Origin: Rhabdophis nuchalis | Lineage: Eukaryota > Chordata > Lepidosauria > Squamata > Natricidae | Length of the DNA stretch: 64,000 nucleotides | Direction: 5' to 3' | NCBI GenBank assembly: GCA_039707465.1 | Contig: CM077645.1 | Span: forward strand, 142,849,503 to 142,913,502 | Part shown: in pieces, positions 22,695-32,899 of the stretch | Numbering within the stretch: position 1 is the stretch's first letter | Layout of the letters: each line of letters begins with the position of its first letter | The notes under the pieces: generated by a model | Told to the model about the DNA's origin: nothing | What the model saw: only the letters and a program-made list of their open reading frames with translations | Databases searched by the model: none | Made by a program: the position numbers and the translations under genes

Positions 22695-23668
22695 CAAAAC
22701 CATGCCGGATCTGGATGGGTAATAACAAACTCAAGCTCAACCCATCCAAGACCGAGTGGTTGTGGTTTCTGGCACCCCGGTTCAGCCAGATAAGTCCAAC
22801 TCTGGCCATTGGGGGCGAAGAACTGGCCCCCGTGGAGAGGGCGTGCAACTTGGGCGTCCTCCTGGATTCCCGGCTGTCCATGGAGGACCATGTGGCGGCC
22901 GTGGCCAGGGGGGCGTTCTATCAGGTACGCCTGATACACCAGTTGCGCCCCTTACTGGACCGGGGAGCCCTTCGCACAGTCACTCAAGCACTTGTGACGT
23001 CCCGGCTGGATTACTGTAACACTCTCTACATGGGGCTTCCCTTGAGGTGCACTCGAAAGCTACAGTTAGTACAGAATGCGGCTGCGCGGGTGATTATGGG
23101 TGCCCCAAGGCAAACCCACGTAACACCTCTCCTGCGCGAGCTGCACTGGCTGCCTGTGGCCTTTCGAGTGCGCTTCAAGGTGTTGACGACCATCTTTAAA
23201 TCGCTCCATGGCTCGGGGCCTAGCTATATACGAGACCGCCTCCTGCCCCATACATCCCTTCGTCCGATCCGCTCCCACAGAGAGGGTCTTCTTCGGGTGC
23301 CGTCGGCCGGGCAATGCCGGTTGGCGACACCCAGAGGAAGGGCCTTCTCTGTGGCGGGCCCGGCCCTCTGGAACGACCTACCCCCCGACCTTCGCACAAT
23401 CTTGGACCTCCGCCTCTTCCGCCAACGTCTTAAGACGTATTTATTCCAACAAGCCGGCCTAGGATAGCCCCCCGTTTCTGACGTTTTAAGGAAATTTGTA
23501 ATTTGGTACGGTTTTTAATATTGGGTTTTTAGCACGGGTTAATGAATTTAATTGCATTTTAATTGATATTTATTGTATTTCTGTGTTTTTAGATGCCTGT
23601 GCGCCGCCCTGGGTCCTAACAAGGAGAAGGGCGGGGTATAAATTTAATAAAATAAAAATAAAATAAAA
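22695..23668 (+). mobile_element. L2-like LINE 3' part
   Basis: 5'-truncated copy with the ORF2 C-terminus open over 22715-23467 (250 codons, starting after the YADD box at GNNKLKLNPSKTEWLWF) and a 3' UTR with the GC hairpin near 23600, ending in AATAAAAT repeats. The C-terminal region contains VQNAAARVI and WNDLPPDLR, typical of this lineage. The intact reading frame suggests a moderately young insertion. Confidence 0.8.
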
Positions 23669-23994
23669 TGCCAACAAAATTTGTCAAGAAACTATTTAAA
23701 AAGTGCAATGATTTTTTGAAGACTTTTGTCAAGAAACAAAACAAAATAAATATTAAGATTAGGACAGAAATACACTGAAAATCCTAATCCTGCCTACTGC
23801 GCTTTTTTTTTTAAACAAAGGGCATCCACTGGCATGAATGGTATCTATCATGGCACTAAACTATATAGAAAATAGCAGTGTGTTGGTAAGAGTTTAAGCA
23901 TCTTTATGGTGATTAGCTAAGCACATTTATTGCCTTATAGTATATATAATATTATTAATTAAAATACCATTTGTTGGCATATCTGTTACAATAG
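23669..23994. other. Unrecognised AT-rich spacer
   Basis: Sequence between two L2-like 3' ends; nothing identified. Confidence 0.3.
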
Positions 23995-24480
23995 GTCCCG
24001 AGCGCTCCATGGCTCGGGACCTAGCTACCTGCGGGATCGGATCCTGCCCCATACATCCTCACGGCCGATTCGCTCCCACAGAGAGGGACTTCTCCGGGTG
24101 CCGTCCACTAGACTTTATCAGCGGGCGACGCCCAGGGGAAGGGCCTTCTCTGTGGCGGGCCCAGCCCTCTGGAACGACCTTCCCCCCGATATTAGAACTA
24201 CCACGGACCTCCGCTCCTTCCGTCTGAAATTAAAAACACATCTTTTTCGCTTGGCCGGCCTAGGATAGTCTCTTCTGATTGTTTAGGGATTTTTAGTAAA
24301 TATTTGGGAATTTTAGCGCAGGGTTTTCTGTTTAATATGCCTTTTAGTTAGTATTTATGTACGTTTATTGTTTTAAATTTTGTATTCTTTTTTAACTGTT
24401 TTTAATTCCCTGTGCCCCGCCTCGAGTCCCTTCGGGGAGAGAGAGCGGGTTATAAATAAAATTCGATTCGATTCGATTCG
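23995..24480 (+). mobile_element. L2-like LINE 3' end with ATTCG tail
   Basis: Encodes the very end of ORF2 in the register of the 60018 copy and a 3' UTR ending in the 'cgcctcgagtccc' segment and an ATTCG pentanucleotide tail (24460-24480). Strongly 5'-truncated. Confidence 0.75.
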
Positions 24481-24791
24481 AAATTCGAAAAATTCGAATA
24501 TATAACAATGAACTATAAACAGTTTTTCAAAGCACCTGAGGCTATCTAAATGTTATATAGAATCTACCTTCTCTTATGGTGGTTAAAAAAAAAAAAGATA
24601 TAGATATTACATCTCTTTTTCATGTATAAAGTTTTTCATGACTACTTATGTTTTTCATCGCTACGCCTCTGCTCTTAGAGAAGGATGAAAATGTCTTTAT
24701 TTATATACAGTGTATATAACCTGTGTGATATTTTCAGCCGTACTGACTGCCAGGAGATATTATGATACAGTGTTCCTGCTAACTTGGAATC

Positions 24792-25449
24792 ACCTAAGGC
24801 AGTGGTGTCCAAACTTTTTTCAAAGAGGGCCAGATTGGATGAAGTGAACATGGTGGAGGGCCGAACATTTTTCCGAACATTCTTTGAACCATTACAATTA
24901 AATGCAAATAAATTATTTTATGCCAAGTTAATTGCAAATGACATACTTTTCATTTCATAACATTAAGATCAACTGACAGTTGAGTTTTCACAATGTATTG
25001 AAAATAAATTTAAAAAAAACTTACCTACCTCTTTCTCTCTTCCTCTCTCCCTCTCCATTTCTCTCGCTCTTTCTCTCTTTCTTTCTCTCTCTCTCTCTCT
25101 CTTTCTCCCTCTCTCTCTCTCCATTTCTCTCTCTCTCTTTCTTTCTCTCTCTCTTTTTCTCTTTCTGTCTCCATTTCTCTCTCACTCTCTCTCTCTCGTT
25201 CTCTCTCTTTCTTCCTCTCTCTCTCCATTTCTCTCTCTTTCTCTCTTTCTTTCTTTCTTTCTTTCTCTCTCTTTCTCTTTCTTTCTGTCTCTCTTTCTTT
25301 CTCTCTCTCTCTCTCTCTCTCTTTCGCTCTTTCTTTCCTTCCCTTTTTCTCTCTTTCTCTTCCTTTCTTTCTCTCTTTTTCTCTTTCTTTCTGTCTCTTT
25401 CTTTCTCTCTCTCTTTCTTTCTCTTTCTTTCTCTTTCTCTTTCTTTCTT

Positions 25450-25481
<32 letters not shown>

Positions 25482-26547
25482 GCTGTCACTCTGTGTGTGT
25501 GTGTATCTGTCTGTCTCTCACTCACTTAATCAGTCTCTATCTGTCTCTCCCTCCCTCTCTCTGTCTCTCCCTGTCTCTGTGTGTGTCACTCTCTCTGATT
25601 CTCTCTCTCCCTCCCTCCCTCTCTCTGTATGTCTGTCTCTCCCTCTTTCCCCGTCTGTCTCCGATTCAATCCCTCCCTGTGTCATTCTCTATCTGTGTCG
25701 CTCTCCGTCTCTCTCCCTCCCTCTCTTTCTCTCTGTCTCTGTCTGTCTCTCTGTCTTTCCCTCCCTCCCCTTCTGTCTCTCTCTGTGTCTGTCAGTCACT
25801 CCCTCTCTCCCCTCTCCTCCCCTCCCCCACCCCGGGAAGCAGTAGAAGGGCCGGTATGCCGGAGGTTACGGACGCCTCCTCCCGCAGCGGGCGAGGGAGC
25901 AGGCGGGGTGAGCACCCAAGGCTACCGTCATCTTAAGCACCACTGAGGCTGTCGCCCGGCAGGGGCGTCAGGCAGGGAAGCTGGTCACGTCTCCATCGCG
26001 GCTCCCTCCGGCAGGCACCACGGCTTACGTTCTGAGGCCGCGCGTCCAGCTTCCCTGCCTGACGCCCCTGCCGGGCGACCTTGTGCGGCGGGAGCTGCAC
26101 GTTCTGGGGGTGGCTGGCTGGGAGGGAGGTGAATGCGCGGCCCCAAAACGTAAGCCGTGGTGCCCGCCGGAGGGAGCCGCGATGGAGCCGCGACCGGCTT
26201 CCCTGCCTGACGCCCCTGCCGGCCACCTGCCGGGCAACCTTGTGCGAGCACCCAAGGCTACCGTCATCTTAAGCACCACCGAGGCTGTCACCCGGCAGGT
26301 CGCCCGGCAGGGGCGTCAGGCAGGGAAGCCGGTCGCGTCTCCATCGCGGCTCCCTCCGGCAGGCACCAAGCGCACGTTCTGGGGCCGCGCATCCACCTTC
26401 CTTCCAGCCACACAGCCCCAGAGACAGAGGGAGGAAGGGAGGGCCACATTTACACAGAGCAGGGAGGGCTGTTGGAGGGCCGTATAAAACCGACCCCCGG
26501 GCCGCAAATGGCCCCCGGGCCGGACTTTGGACATGCCTGACCTAAGG
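24792..26547. mobile_element. 1740-bp hAT-like element with long pyrimidine tract
   Basis: Element 24800-26539 with termini CAGTGGTGTCCAAAC and GGACATGCCTG, and a perfect 8-bp TSD ACCTAAGG (24792-24799, 26540-26547). The interior has a polypyrimidine tract of about 790 bp (25025-25815) and a GC-rich block (25840-26500) with a unit of about 100 bp in direct repeat at 25928 and 26264 and an inverted partial copy at about 26159-26240. No transposase. Confidence 0.8.
25025..25815 (+). repeat. Polypyrimidine (CT-rich) tract
   Basis: Nearly 800 bp of C and T on the plus strand in irregular CTTT, CTCT and CCCT motifs. Ser/Leu-rich plus-strand ORFs and Arg/Glu-rich minus-strand ORFs are composition artefacts. 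Confidence 0.95.
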
Positions 26548-26589
26548 TTAATCAGTATCTAGAGTAAGAGTATTAGAGTAATTTTTATC

Positions 26590-26787
26590 TACTGTATTTT
26601 TCGGAGTATAAGACGCACCTTTTTTCCTCTAAAAAGAGGCTGAAAATCTGGGTGTGTCTTATACATCGAATACAACATTCTTTCTTTCTCTCCCTCTTTT
26701 TCCCTCTATCTACCTACCTACCTAATTTTTTTTGGAATTTGCCTTTTCAAAACCTTGGTGCGTCTTATACTCCGAAAAATACGGAAC
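26590..26787. mobile_element. TIR element, family A (short copy)
   Basis: Inverted ends TGTATTTTTCGGAGTATAAG and, on the minus strand at the right, CCGTATTTTTCGGAGTATAA. Same family as 8887-9348 and 63408-63897. Confidence 0.65.
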
Positions 26788-26789
26788 TT

Positions 26790-27490
26790 AATTATTATAC
26801 CGTAATTTTAGCTAAATGAAATCATTTATAATTAAAGACCTAATATAATTATCATTATATATGATCAACCTAGTAAAAAGACACTATTTTCTTTGATTGG
26901 GGGCTGGGAGAGATGGAAAGAAAATAGGAGATATAAACAACATATTATTGCATTCTGGCAATGAATCAAATTATTTACATGACCATTAGTCTCCAAAAAA
27001 GATAAATGTTTCTTATTTCAATGTTATTACTATTTTTAATTGACAACAAAATATCTCCAAGTAGTTTGCAAATCCATTTAAACAAAAAAGAAATCAGTGG
27101 CCTCAGGGTCTTTCAGCAAAACACAAGAGGAGTGAAGATGACAAGGAAAGAAGAAAACAAATCAACAAGGCATTGCATTCATTATGGAACTAATTTTTAA
27201 AAGTAAATCAACTGGGTTGGAAAAAAAAAAAAGACTGGGTGCAAGGACCAGAAGAGGATCGGCTCAGCATTATCTTCATGGGATGAAAGAAACTCTCCTT
27301 ACTTTCAGATTGGAGCTTCCACAAAGCAGTTATAGATTTTAAAGTTCAAACTTTGGAACCTTTTTATAGAATATTGAAATTCAGCTGGTGAGTTACAACC
27401 CAAATCATACCTGTTTTGCCCATCCTCTAAGAAAGCTTAAAAAGCCTTTCAGTAAAATATGGCTGACCAGCTTTCAATATATCTTTTATA
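26790..27490. other. Unrecognised intergenic DNA
   Basis: AT-rich. A 64-codon ORF at 27006 has no recognisable domain. Confidence 0.3.
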
Positions 27491-27492
27491 AC

Positions 27493-27823
27493 CAGTAGTG
27501 CAGAGGTGGTGTTCAGCAGGTTCTGACCAGTTCTGGGGAACTGGTAGCAGAAATTTTGAGTAATTCGGAGAACTGGTAACTACCACCTCTGACTGGCCCC
27601 ACCCCATCTATTCTCTGCCTCCTGAGTCTCAGCTGATTGGGAGGGAATGGGGATTTTGCAGTACCTTCCCAGTAACCTTCTCCTGGAGTGTGGTGGGAAT
27701 GGAGATGTTACAGTATCTTTCCCCTGCCACATCCACCAAGCCATGCCCACCAAGCCATGCCATGCCAAGCCATGCCCACAGAACCAGTAGTAAAAATGTT
27801 TGAATGCCACCAGTGCAGTAGTA
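27493..27823. mobile_element. hAT-like MITE, 315 bp
   Basis: Element 27501-27815 starts CAGAGGTGG and ends CCACCAGTG. The flanks CAGTAGTG (27493-27500) and CAGTAGTA (27816-27823) differ at one base. Interior includes the shared 'ccaagccatgccca' subterminal motif. Confidence 0.7.
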
Positions 27824-27844
27824 TTCTTAGATCCTGTAGAAACT

Positions 27845-28140
27845 GATCTTTGGAATGAATAGAGTACAACAGAATAGAACAAAATAGAACAGTAAAAGCA
27901 TAGGAAGGGACTTTGAAAGTCTTAAAAGTCTTCTGAAACCAGGCAGTATAGCATTTCAGACAAATGGTTGTGCAATCTCTTCTTAAAAATTTCCAGCGTT
28001 GGCATACCCACAGCTTCTGAACGCTTCAATCGACTTCCTCAATACTAGCACAATTTTCTTCTTCTATAAAGGTACTTACCAATCCAAGTCATGTCATTTC
28101 CTTTCCTCTTCTTTGCTAGGCAATTCTTCAGGGAACTTTA
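27845..28140 (-). mobile_element. CR1 3' end, diverged
   Basis: Begins with a tail of the form AGAATAGAAC (27850-27890) and continues on the minus strand through the CR1 3' consensus containing 'catttcagacaaatgg' (27951-27967). No ORF. Confidence 0.6.
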
Positions 28141-28820
28141 ATCATAGTGGCCTGGGAATAAACCTAAAATAATGTATTGAAAAATCCTTTGAACAGATGT
28201 TAATCAATGATGTCTTATTGTTCATCAAGATGACTGTTCCCGTGATAGCTTTCTGTATCTCCAGCTGCCTTCTTTGCTTTTTTCCTCATGTTGACTCTAA
28301 GTTTACTAGTATATTTCTCAGCAATGGGCAGTAAAATTGTTCTAATTTTTAAAGTAAATTTTGAGCATTTGTAGATCAATGACTATGATGTCTGATTGAA
28401 TAAAAATATACATTTCTTCAGTGATTTTGTATGTCATATTAGATCTGAAACTAGACACAGCAATTTATTTCCAATATAAATGAAAGCATTATCTGGATTT
28501 GAAGGATTATCTACAGTATTCACATACAGACACCAATTTCTTGAATGAATAACCTGTGAATTCAAGCAATAAGCTATCAGAAAAATATATGTTTTATTGT
28601 CAGAAAAATATAGTCATTTGAGCATACATCTAGATTTAGGTTTCTTTAAGAAAAAATCACACAGTAAAGTGGCTAAAAAATGAATGAATGACTGTTTTCC
28701 TTTATCTCAAAGAATCCTTAAGATTACAGATTGTAACTGCCAAGCATGGTTTTATAATTTTCTCTATGATTACTCAAAAGTCAGTTTTACTGAATTCATT
28801 CCCAGATGAGAAAATATATT
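28141..28820. other. Unrecognised intergenic DNA
   Basis: AT-rich, nothing identified. Confidence 0.3.
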
Positions 28821-28821
28821 A

Positions 28822-29199
28822 CAGTGGTACCTCGGTTCACGAACGCTTCTGTTCACGAACAACTCGGTTCACGAACAGAAAAGTTCATCAAAATATGCTC
28901 TGGTTCACAAACTCTGCTTCGGTTCGCAACCAGAGTCAGTTCAAGAATTAAAACAAAAAAAAAAGATCAGAACGGATTAACCGGATTTACATTAAACCCT
29001 ATGGGAAACTGTGCCTCGGTTCACAACCAATTCGGTTCGCGACCAGGGTCAGTTCAAGAATTAAAACCCAAAAAAAGATCAGAACGGATTAACTGGATTT
29101 ACATTAAACCCTATGGGAAACTGTGCCTCGGTTCACAACCAATTCGGTTCGCGACCAGAGTCAGTTCACGAATTAAGTTCGTGAACCGAGGTACCACTC
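28822..29199. mobile_element. TIR element with internal 102-bp tandem duplication
   Basis: Left end CAGTGGTACCTCGGTTCACG, right end inverted (GTGAACCGAGGTACCACT). Inside, the segment starting GATCAGAACGGATT at 28975 recurs at 29077, a period of 102 bp. No TSD could be settled, so superfamily is open. Confidence 0.6.
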
Positions 29200-30470
29200 G
29201 GTACCTGAATAATATCACCTGAATGACATTAACATGTGATAAAATTTTTGCTTCTGAGGCAGAATGTTCTATTTGTGTTGCTTTTCAATATGACATTCTA
29301 AAACAAGTGGAGATGGGACCAGTATATTCTACATATATATTGCTTTAGATATAACAACATTCTTATCATGATATAGCTTTACCACCAATTTTGCAGCTGT
29401 TGGAAAAAGAATCAGCTATATTCAGCTCTCATTCAAAAAAGAATAGTAGTAGAATAATATAGCCAGATCTCAACAAAATAATTAATGTGATTCTAGAATC
29501 AAGCCAAACTGGAAACCAAGTGTCAATCATCCTGTTGGCATATGCAGCAAAAGAATCTCCTTTGACATTATTTTACCAAAAGTATAACTTTACTGATAAT
29601 TCCTCATAGGCAAAGAAGAAAAGCCAGTTATGAGGTTTTCACACGAAAAGTAGCATAAATAAAATCCCCTTTTCTACCCTAGGCCACTCACTGTTTATTG
29701 TTCCCCAATCACTTGCAGCCAATTTATTTTGGAAACTGCCTGAGAGCCTTGGAGCTTACTCATCTTTTGACCTGGGGTACTAGGACATTGTCAGCTCTTG
29801 CAATCCACAATTCCCTCCAAACTTCTCTCACATACCAAACCTACACACTTCCTTCCTGTTTCTGTTCTCTGATTGTAAGGGGAAGGGTGCGTAGCAAGTC
29901 AAGCATGGCACCAGGCTATTAGTCTAAATCCACAGCCTTACCAATAACTACTTAAAATTGAACATCTCTGCTCTTCCAGTAGAAAGACTATGACACCTAA
30001 GAGAAAATATGCCCAGAGTAGTGTACTTTTTATTTTTTCACATGTATTTATAGCTGTTAAATCCAGATTGGTTTTCTTCATAAAAGGCCAAATTATTGCT
30101 CACTTTAAATAATCTTACAGATCTGTCTGTTTTCAAAAGCCAGGAGGGATTTGCCTAGGCCTTAACCCATCAAAAAGTTTCTTAAGCTACTTCTGGGATA
30201 TTTTTTAAAACTTTTTTTATATAATCACAATAACTCAAAAAAGTAGCATGCAGAAGTCAATGTTACGAGCCAGTATAAAATTATGAGAAGTACATTTCTT
30301 CTAATACGAGTTAGCCTTTCAGTGAAGAATTCTTAGTCCATGCATTTCCCTGTGCTAGTCCATCAGATGTAATTTATTTTCTATTTTCTGCACGAAGATA
30401 GTAAGTGGACTCATGCTAAACCTTAGTCTAGCTGAAAAGTAAAAGCCTATTAGAGAAGCATTTATAGAAC
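29200..30470. other. Unrecognised intergenic DNA
   Basis: AT-rich, no coding or repeat feature identified. Confidence 0.3.
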
Positions 30471-30474
30471 ACAC

Positions 30475-31140
30475 ATATATATATATGTTTTCGTAGATTT
30501 TCACGGGTGTAGGTATGCTGGCATTGCTGGCTTCGGGGATTTTCCCGTGTATATAGCATGGAGATGTTATTGCAACGTTTCGACAAGATCTCACTTGTCA
30601 TCATCAGGCAGGCTTCTGTCTGTGACTGCGGAGGCATTGCCCCTCTTTAAATCTTGGTGGGGGGGGGTGGAGTGCTGACTATTGTTGTGAGTGGGTTGAT
30701 TGGCTGTGCATCTGCATCATGATTGGTAGATTGATGCTGATTGGTCTCATTTGTATGTTTCTCCTTGTTTTGAATTTCAACGGCTTGGGTGGAGGGTGGG
30801 GCTCGTCTGCTGGTCAGTGCTGGTTTCCAGATGTCTGGTAGGCGGGAGGTATCATCACGTTTGTTCATACTGTTAGATTGCTTCTCTATTTCAATGGCTT
30901 CTCTGATTATTCTCCTGTTGAGCTCTTCCACCTTGGAGATCATTTTAGTTCCTTGAAAGTCAATGTCATGTCCTGTAGTTTTGAAATGTTGATAAAGAGA
31001 TGAGGTATTAAGATGATTTTTTAATGCATTTTTATGTTCAGCAATACATGCACTAATCCTTCTGTTGGTCTGTCCTATGTAAGTGGCAGATTTCCTATGT
31101 AAGTGGCAGGGCAGATGCCCTGGGATGAGGGCAATGCCAT
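30475..31140 (-). mobile_element. Penelope-like element 3' end (GIY-YIG plus terminal repeat)
   Basis: On the minus strand the GIY-YIG endonuclease ORF (31225-30647) is followed, about 40 bp after its stop, by a module with a hammerhead-like core (30607-30571) and ending near an AT repeat at 30475-30487. The same terminal module occurs without the ORF at 32140-32235 and 45930-46180. PLE coding regions are flanked by such terminal repeats, often inverted. Confidence 0.75.
30571..30607 (-). ncRNA. Hammerhead-ribozyme-like core, family 1 copy a
   Basis: Read on the minus strand: CUGAUGA (30607-30601), one U, hairpin GACAAG-UGAGAU-CUUGUC (30599-30582), GAAAC (30581-30577), then GUU and GCA. GCA can pair with UGC just before CUGAUGA (3-bp stem I). 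Stem III has no loop: ACGU is self-complementary, which would allow it to form between two molecules. Downstream of a PLE GIY-YIG ORF. Stem II is GACAAG here and GGCAAG in copies b and c with the matching change on the other side. Confidence 0.65.
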
Positions 31141-31225
31141 TATGGCTCCCTGGGACACACCATCTACCGGAAAAAAACACACACCAACCGCTACCTAAAT
31201 GCACAATCCCATCACCACCCTGCAC
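30647..31225 (-). pseudogene. Penelope-like GIY-YIG endonuclease (partial)
   Basis: 192-codon ORF. From about residue 45 it matches the GIY-YIG domain of Penelope-like reverse transcriptases: TYIGQTNRRI (residues 48-57), EHKNALKN, LYQHFKTTGHDIDF and REAIEIEK, which holds the catalytic Glu. This domain nicks target DNA for insertion. The first about 44 residues read through a rearranged junction and are not native. The RT is missing on this strand. Stop precedes a Pro/Asn-rich tail and the terminal module. Confidence 0.75.
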
Positions 31226-31632
31226 AGATAAACTCTGTAGCCAAAACCCTCATACACAGAACCAAACGCCTAGCTGACAAAGACCATCTGAAAACCGAAA
31301 TACACTTCTTCAGAAATACATTAATATCCAATGGATTCCGAAGAAAAACAATCACCAAACTAATCCAACAAGAAACACCCCCCAGGAACCAAGACAAAGA
31401 ACAGGAAAATGGCATTGCCCTCATCCCATACATTAAAGGTACCACAGACAAAATTAGCAAAATTCTCCACAAGCACAACATCAAGACAGCCTTGAACACC
31501 GACCAAAAAATAACCAATATCCTAAGGAACCCCAAAGACAAGATCCAGCTAGAAAGCCAAGGAGTCTACAAAATTCCATGTAAAATCTGCCCTGCCACTT
31601 ACATAGGACAAACCAACAGAAGGATTAGTGCA
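31141..31632 (+). pseudogene. Penelope-like reverse transcriptase tail, opposite strand
   Basis: The plus strand encodes the RT thumb/linker of a Penelope-like element: HTIYRKKTHTNRYLNAQSHH near 31155-31215, then IPYIKGTTDKISKILHKHNI (31425-31484) and VYKIPCKICPATYIGQTNRR (31564-31623), where the frame enters the GIY-YIG motif and stops matching at 31632. It lies head to head with the minus-strand copy, so the locus is an inverted arrangement of two pieces of the same family. Confidence 0.7.
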
Positions 31633-31711
31633 TGTTTTCTGAGGTTTTCGCGGGTGTTTGTATGTAGCTCTTTGGTTGTTCGGGTTTTCTCCCGCGTAGA
31701 ATTGGAAGTAT

Positions 31712-31751
31712 CTTCACGACGTTTCAATGAAGTCTCATTCATCATTTTCAG
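31712..31751 (-). ncRNA. Hammerhead-like core, family 2 copy a (decayed)
   Basis: Minus strand: CUGAAAA instead of CUGAAGA (31751-31745), hairpin GAUGAA-UGAGAC-UUCAUU, GAAAC (31725-31721), GUC (31720-31718). Confidence 0.45.
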
Positions 31752-31868
31752 GCTGGTGCTTCCGGCTTGGTGCTTCCAGGAGCAATGTGAGATCTCAGCC
31801 GGTTCCTCTTTTTAACTGCCAGTGGGGATGTGACCTGATCCTGGAAGCACCAAGCCGGAAGCACCAGC

Positions 31869-31910
31869 CTGAAGATGATGAATGAGACTTCATCGAAACG
31901 TCGTGAAGAT
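31869..31910 (+). ncRNA. Hammerhead-like core, family 2 copy b
   Basis: CUGAAGA (31869-31875), one U, hairpin GAUGAA-UGAGAC-UUCAUC (31877-31894), GAAAC (31895-31899), GUC (31900-31902) then GUGAAG. Loop-less stem III (ACGU). Stem I is weak. Confidence 0.55.
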
Positions 31911-31952
31911 ACTTCCAATTCTACGCGGGAGAAAACCCAAGCAACCAAAGAC

Positions 31953-31955
<3 letters not shown>

Positions 31956-32001
<46 letters not shown>
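31956..32001 (+). repeat. (CA)n microsatellite
   Basis: About 23 CA units joining two PLE modules. A second CA run lies at 32101-32134. Confidence 0.95.
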
Positions 32002-32004
<3 letters not shown>

Positions 32005-32098
32005 TTTCTGAGGTATATATATATATGTAATTGTTTCACAATAACCTGTTATTAGGCCACTATTAAGGGAGGAGACATACTGTTTCAGCTCATAAAAC

Positions 32099-32350
<252 letters not shown>

Positions 32351-32399
32351 GGGCCCCAATTAAGGGCCATCTAGACAGAAAGCCATGAATTCCGTTGTG

Positions 32400-32600
32400 T
32401 AAATTTTTTATATGTGTGTTACGTTTTTGAGCTGATCAATAAATAAGTCAGGGAGACTAGGATAGATCTATTTCGAGCTTTTTAGCTCTCATCAGCTAGC
32501 CATACCCTTACTGGGATTCGAACCTGGGCTGTATTACATGCCAGGCAAGAGCCTTGCCATTAAGCCAGTTCGGTTCTCTTCTTGTCAGCTGAGACAGGAG
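32400..32600 (-). mobile_element. tRNA-like promoter next to a hammerhead-like core, family 4
   Basis: On the minus strand an A-box-like TGGCTTAATGGCA (32567-32555) and a B box GGTTCGAATCC (32524-32514) sit in a tRNA-like stretch of about 80 bp (32580-32500) immediately followed by CUGAUGA (32495-32489), hairpin GAGCU-AAAA-AGCUC and GAAA (32474-32471). A plus-strand partial copy, starting inside the B box, is at 32675-32780. The layout recalls the pol III-driven, hammerhead-bearing Sm-alpha elements of schistosomes. Confidence 0.5.
32471..32495 (-). ncRNA. Hammerhead-like core, family 4 copy a
   Basis: CUGAUGA followed directly by a perfect 5-bp hairpin and GAAA, so the stem II junction is canonical here. 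GAAA is followed by UAGAUC; stem I complementarity is poor. Copy b is at 32700-32724 on the plus strand with identical core. Confidence 0.4.
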
Positions 32601-32674
32601 GATAGTTATATATAATTGTTTCCACAACACCCTGTTAGGGCCCCAATTAAGGGAGGAAGCATACTGTTTCCTTT

Positions 32675-32777
32675 CGAATCCCAATAAGGGTATGGCTAGC
32701 TGATGAGAGCTAAAAAGCTCGAAATAGATCTATCCTAGTCTCCCTGACCTATTTATTGATCAGCTCAAAAACGTAAC

Positions 32778-32780
<3 letters not shown>
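32675..32780 (+). mobile_element. Family 4 module, inverted partial copy
   Basis: Plus-strand copy of the 3' part of the preceding module: B-box remnant, hammerhead-like core (CTGATGA 32700-32706) and the 'gatcagctcaaaaacgtaac' end. The second end recurs again at 32818-32845 across a (TG)n run (32786-32819). Confidence 0.55.
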
Positions 32781-32822
<42 letters not shown>

Positions 32823-32899
32823 GTTTTTGAGCTGATCAATAAATATATCAATAAATAATTGCCACTAGGATATATATATATATATATATAATTCCTAGT

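Larger units (their letters stand above)
31632..31955. mobile_element. PLE-type inverted terminal module, family 2
   Basis: Palindromic unit: left arm (31640-31790) and right arm (31830-31950) are inverted copies sharing the 'cgcgggagaaaaccc' edge, with a short non-palindromic centre around 31790-31830. Each arm has a hammerhead-like core. A close copy is at 46797-47110. Confidence 0.65.

Noticed and set aside
24980..25936. 318-codon Ser/Leu/Phe-rich ORF
   Set aside because: Translation of the polypyrimidine tract; no domain or codon signal.
31748..32002. 84-codon minus-strand ORF with poly-Cys/Val start
   Set aside because: The start is the CA repeat and the rest is the palindromic PLE module.
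32500..32580. A functional tRNA gene
   Set aside because: A and B boxes are present but the cloverleaf stems do not pair well; it is a tRNA-like promoter within a repeated module.
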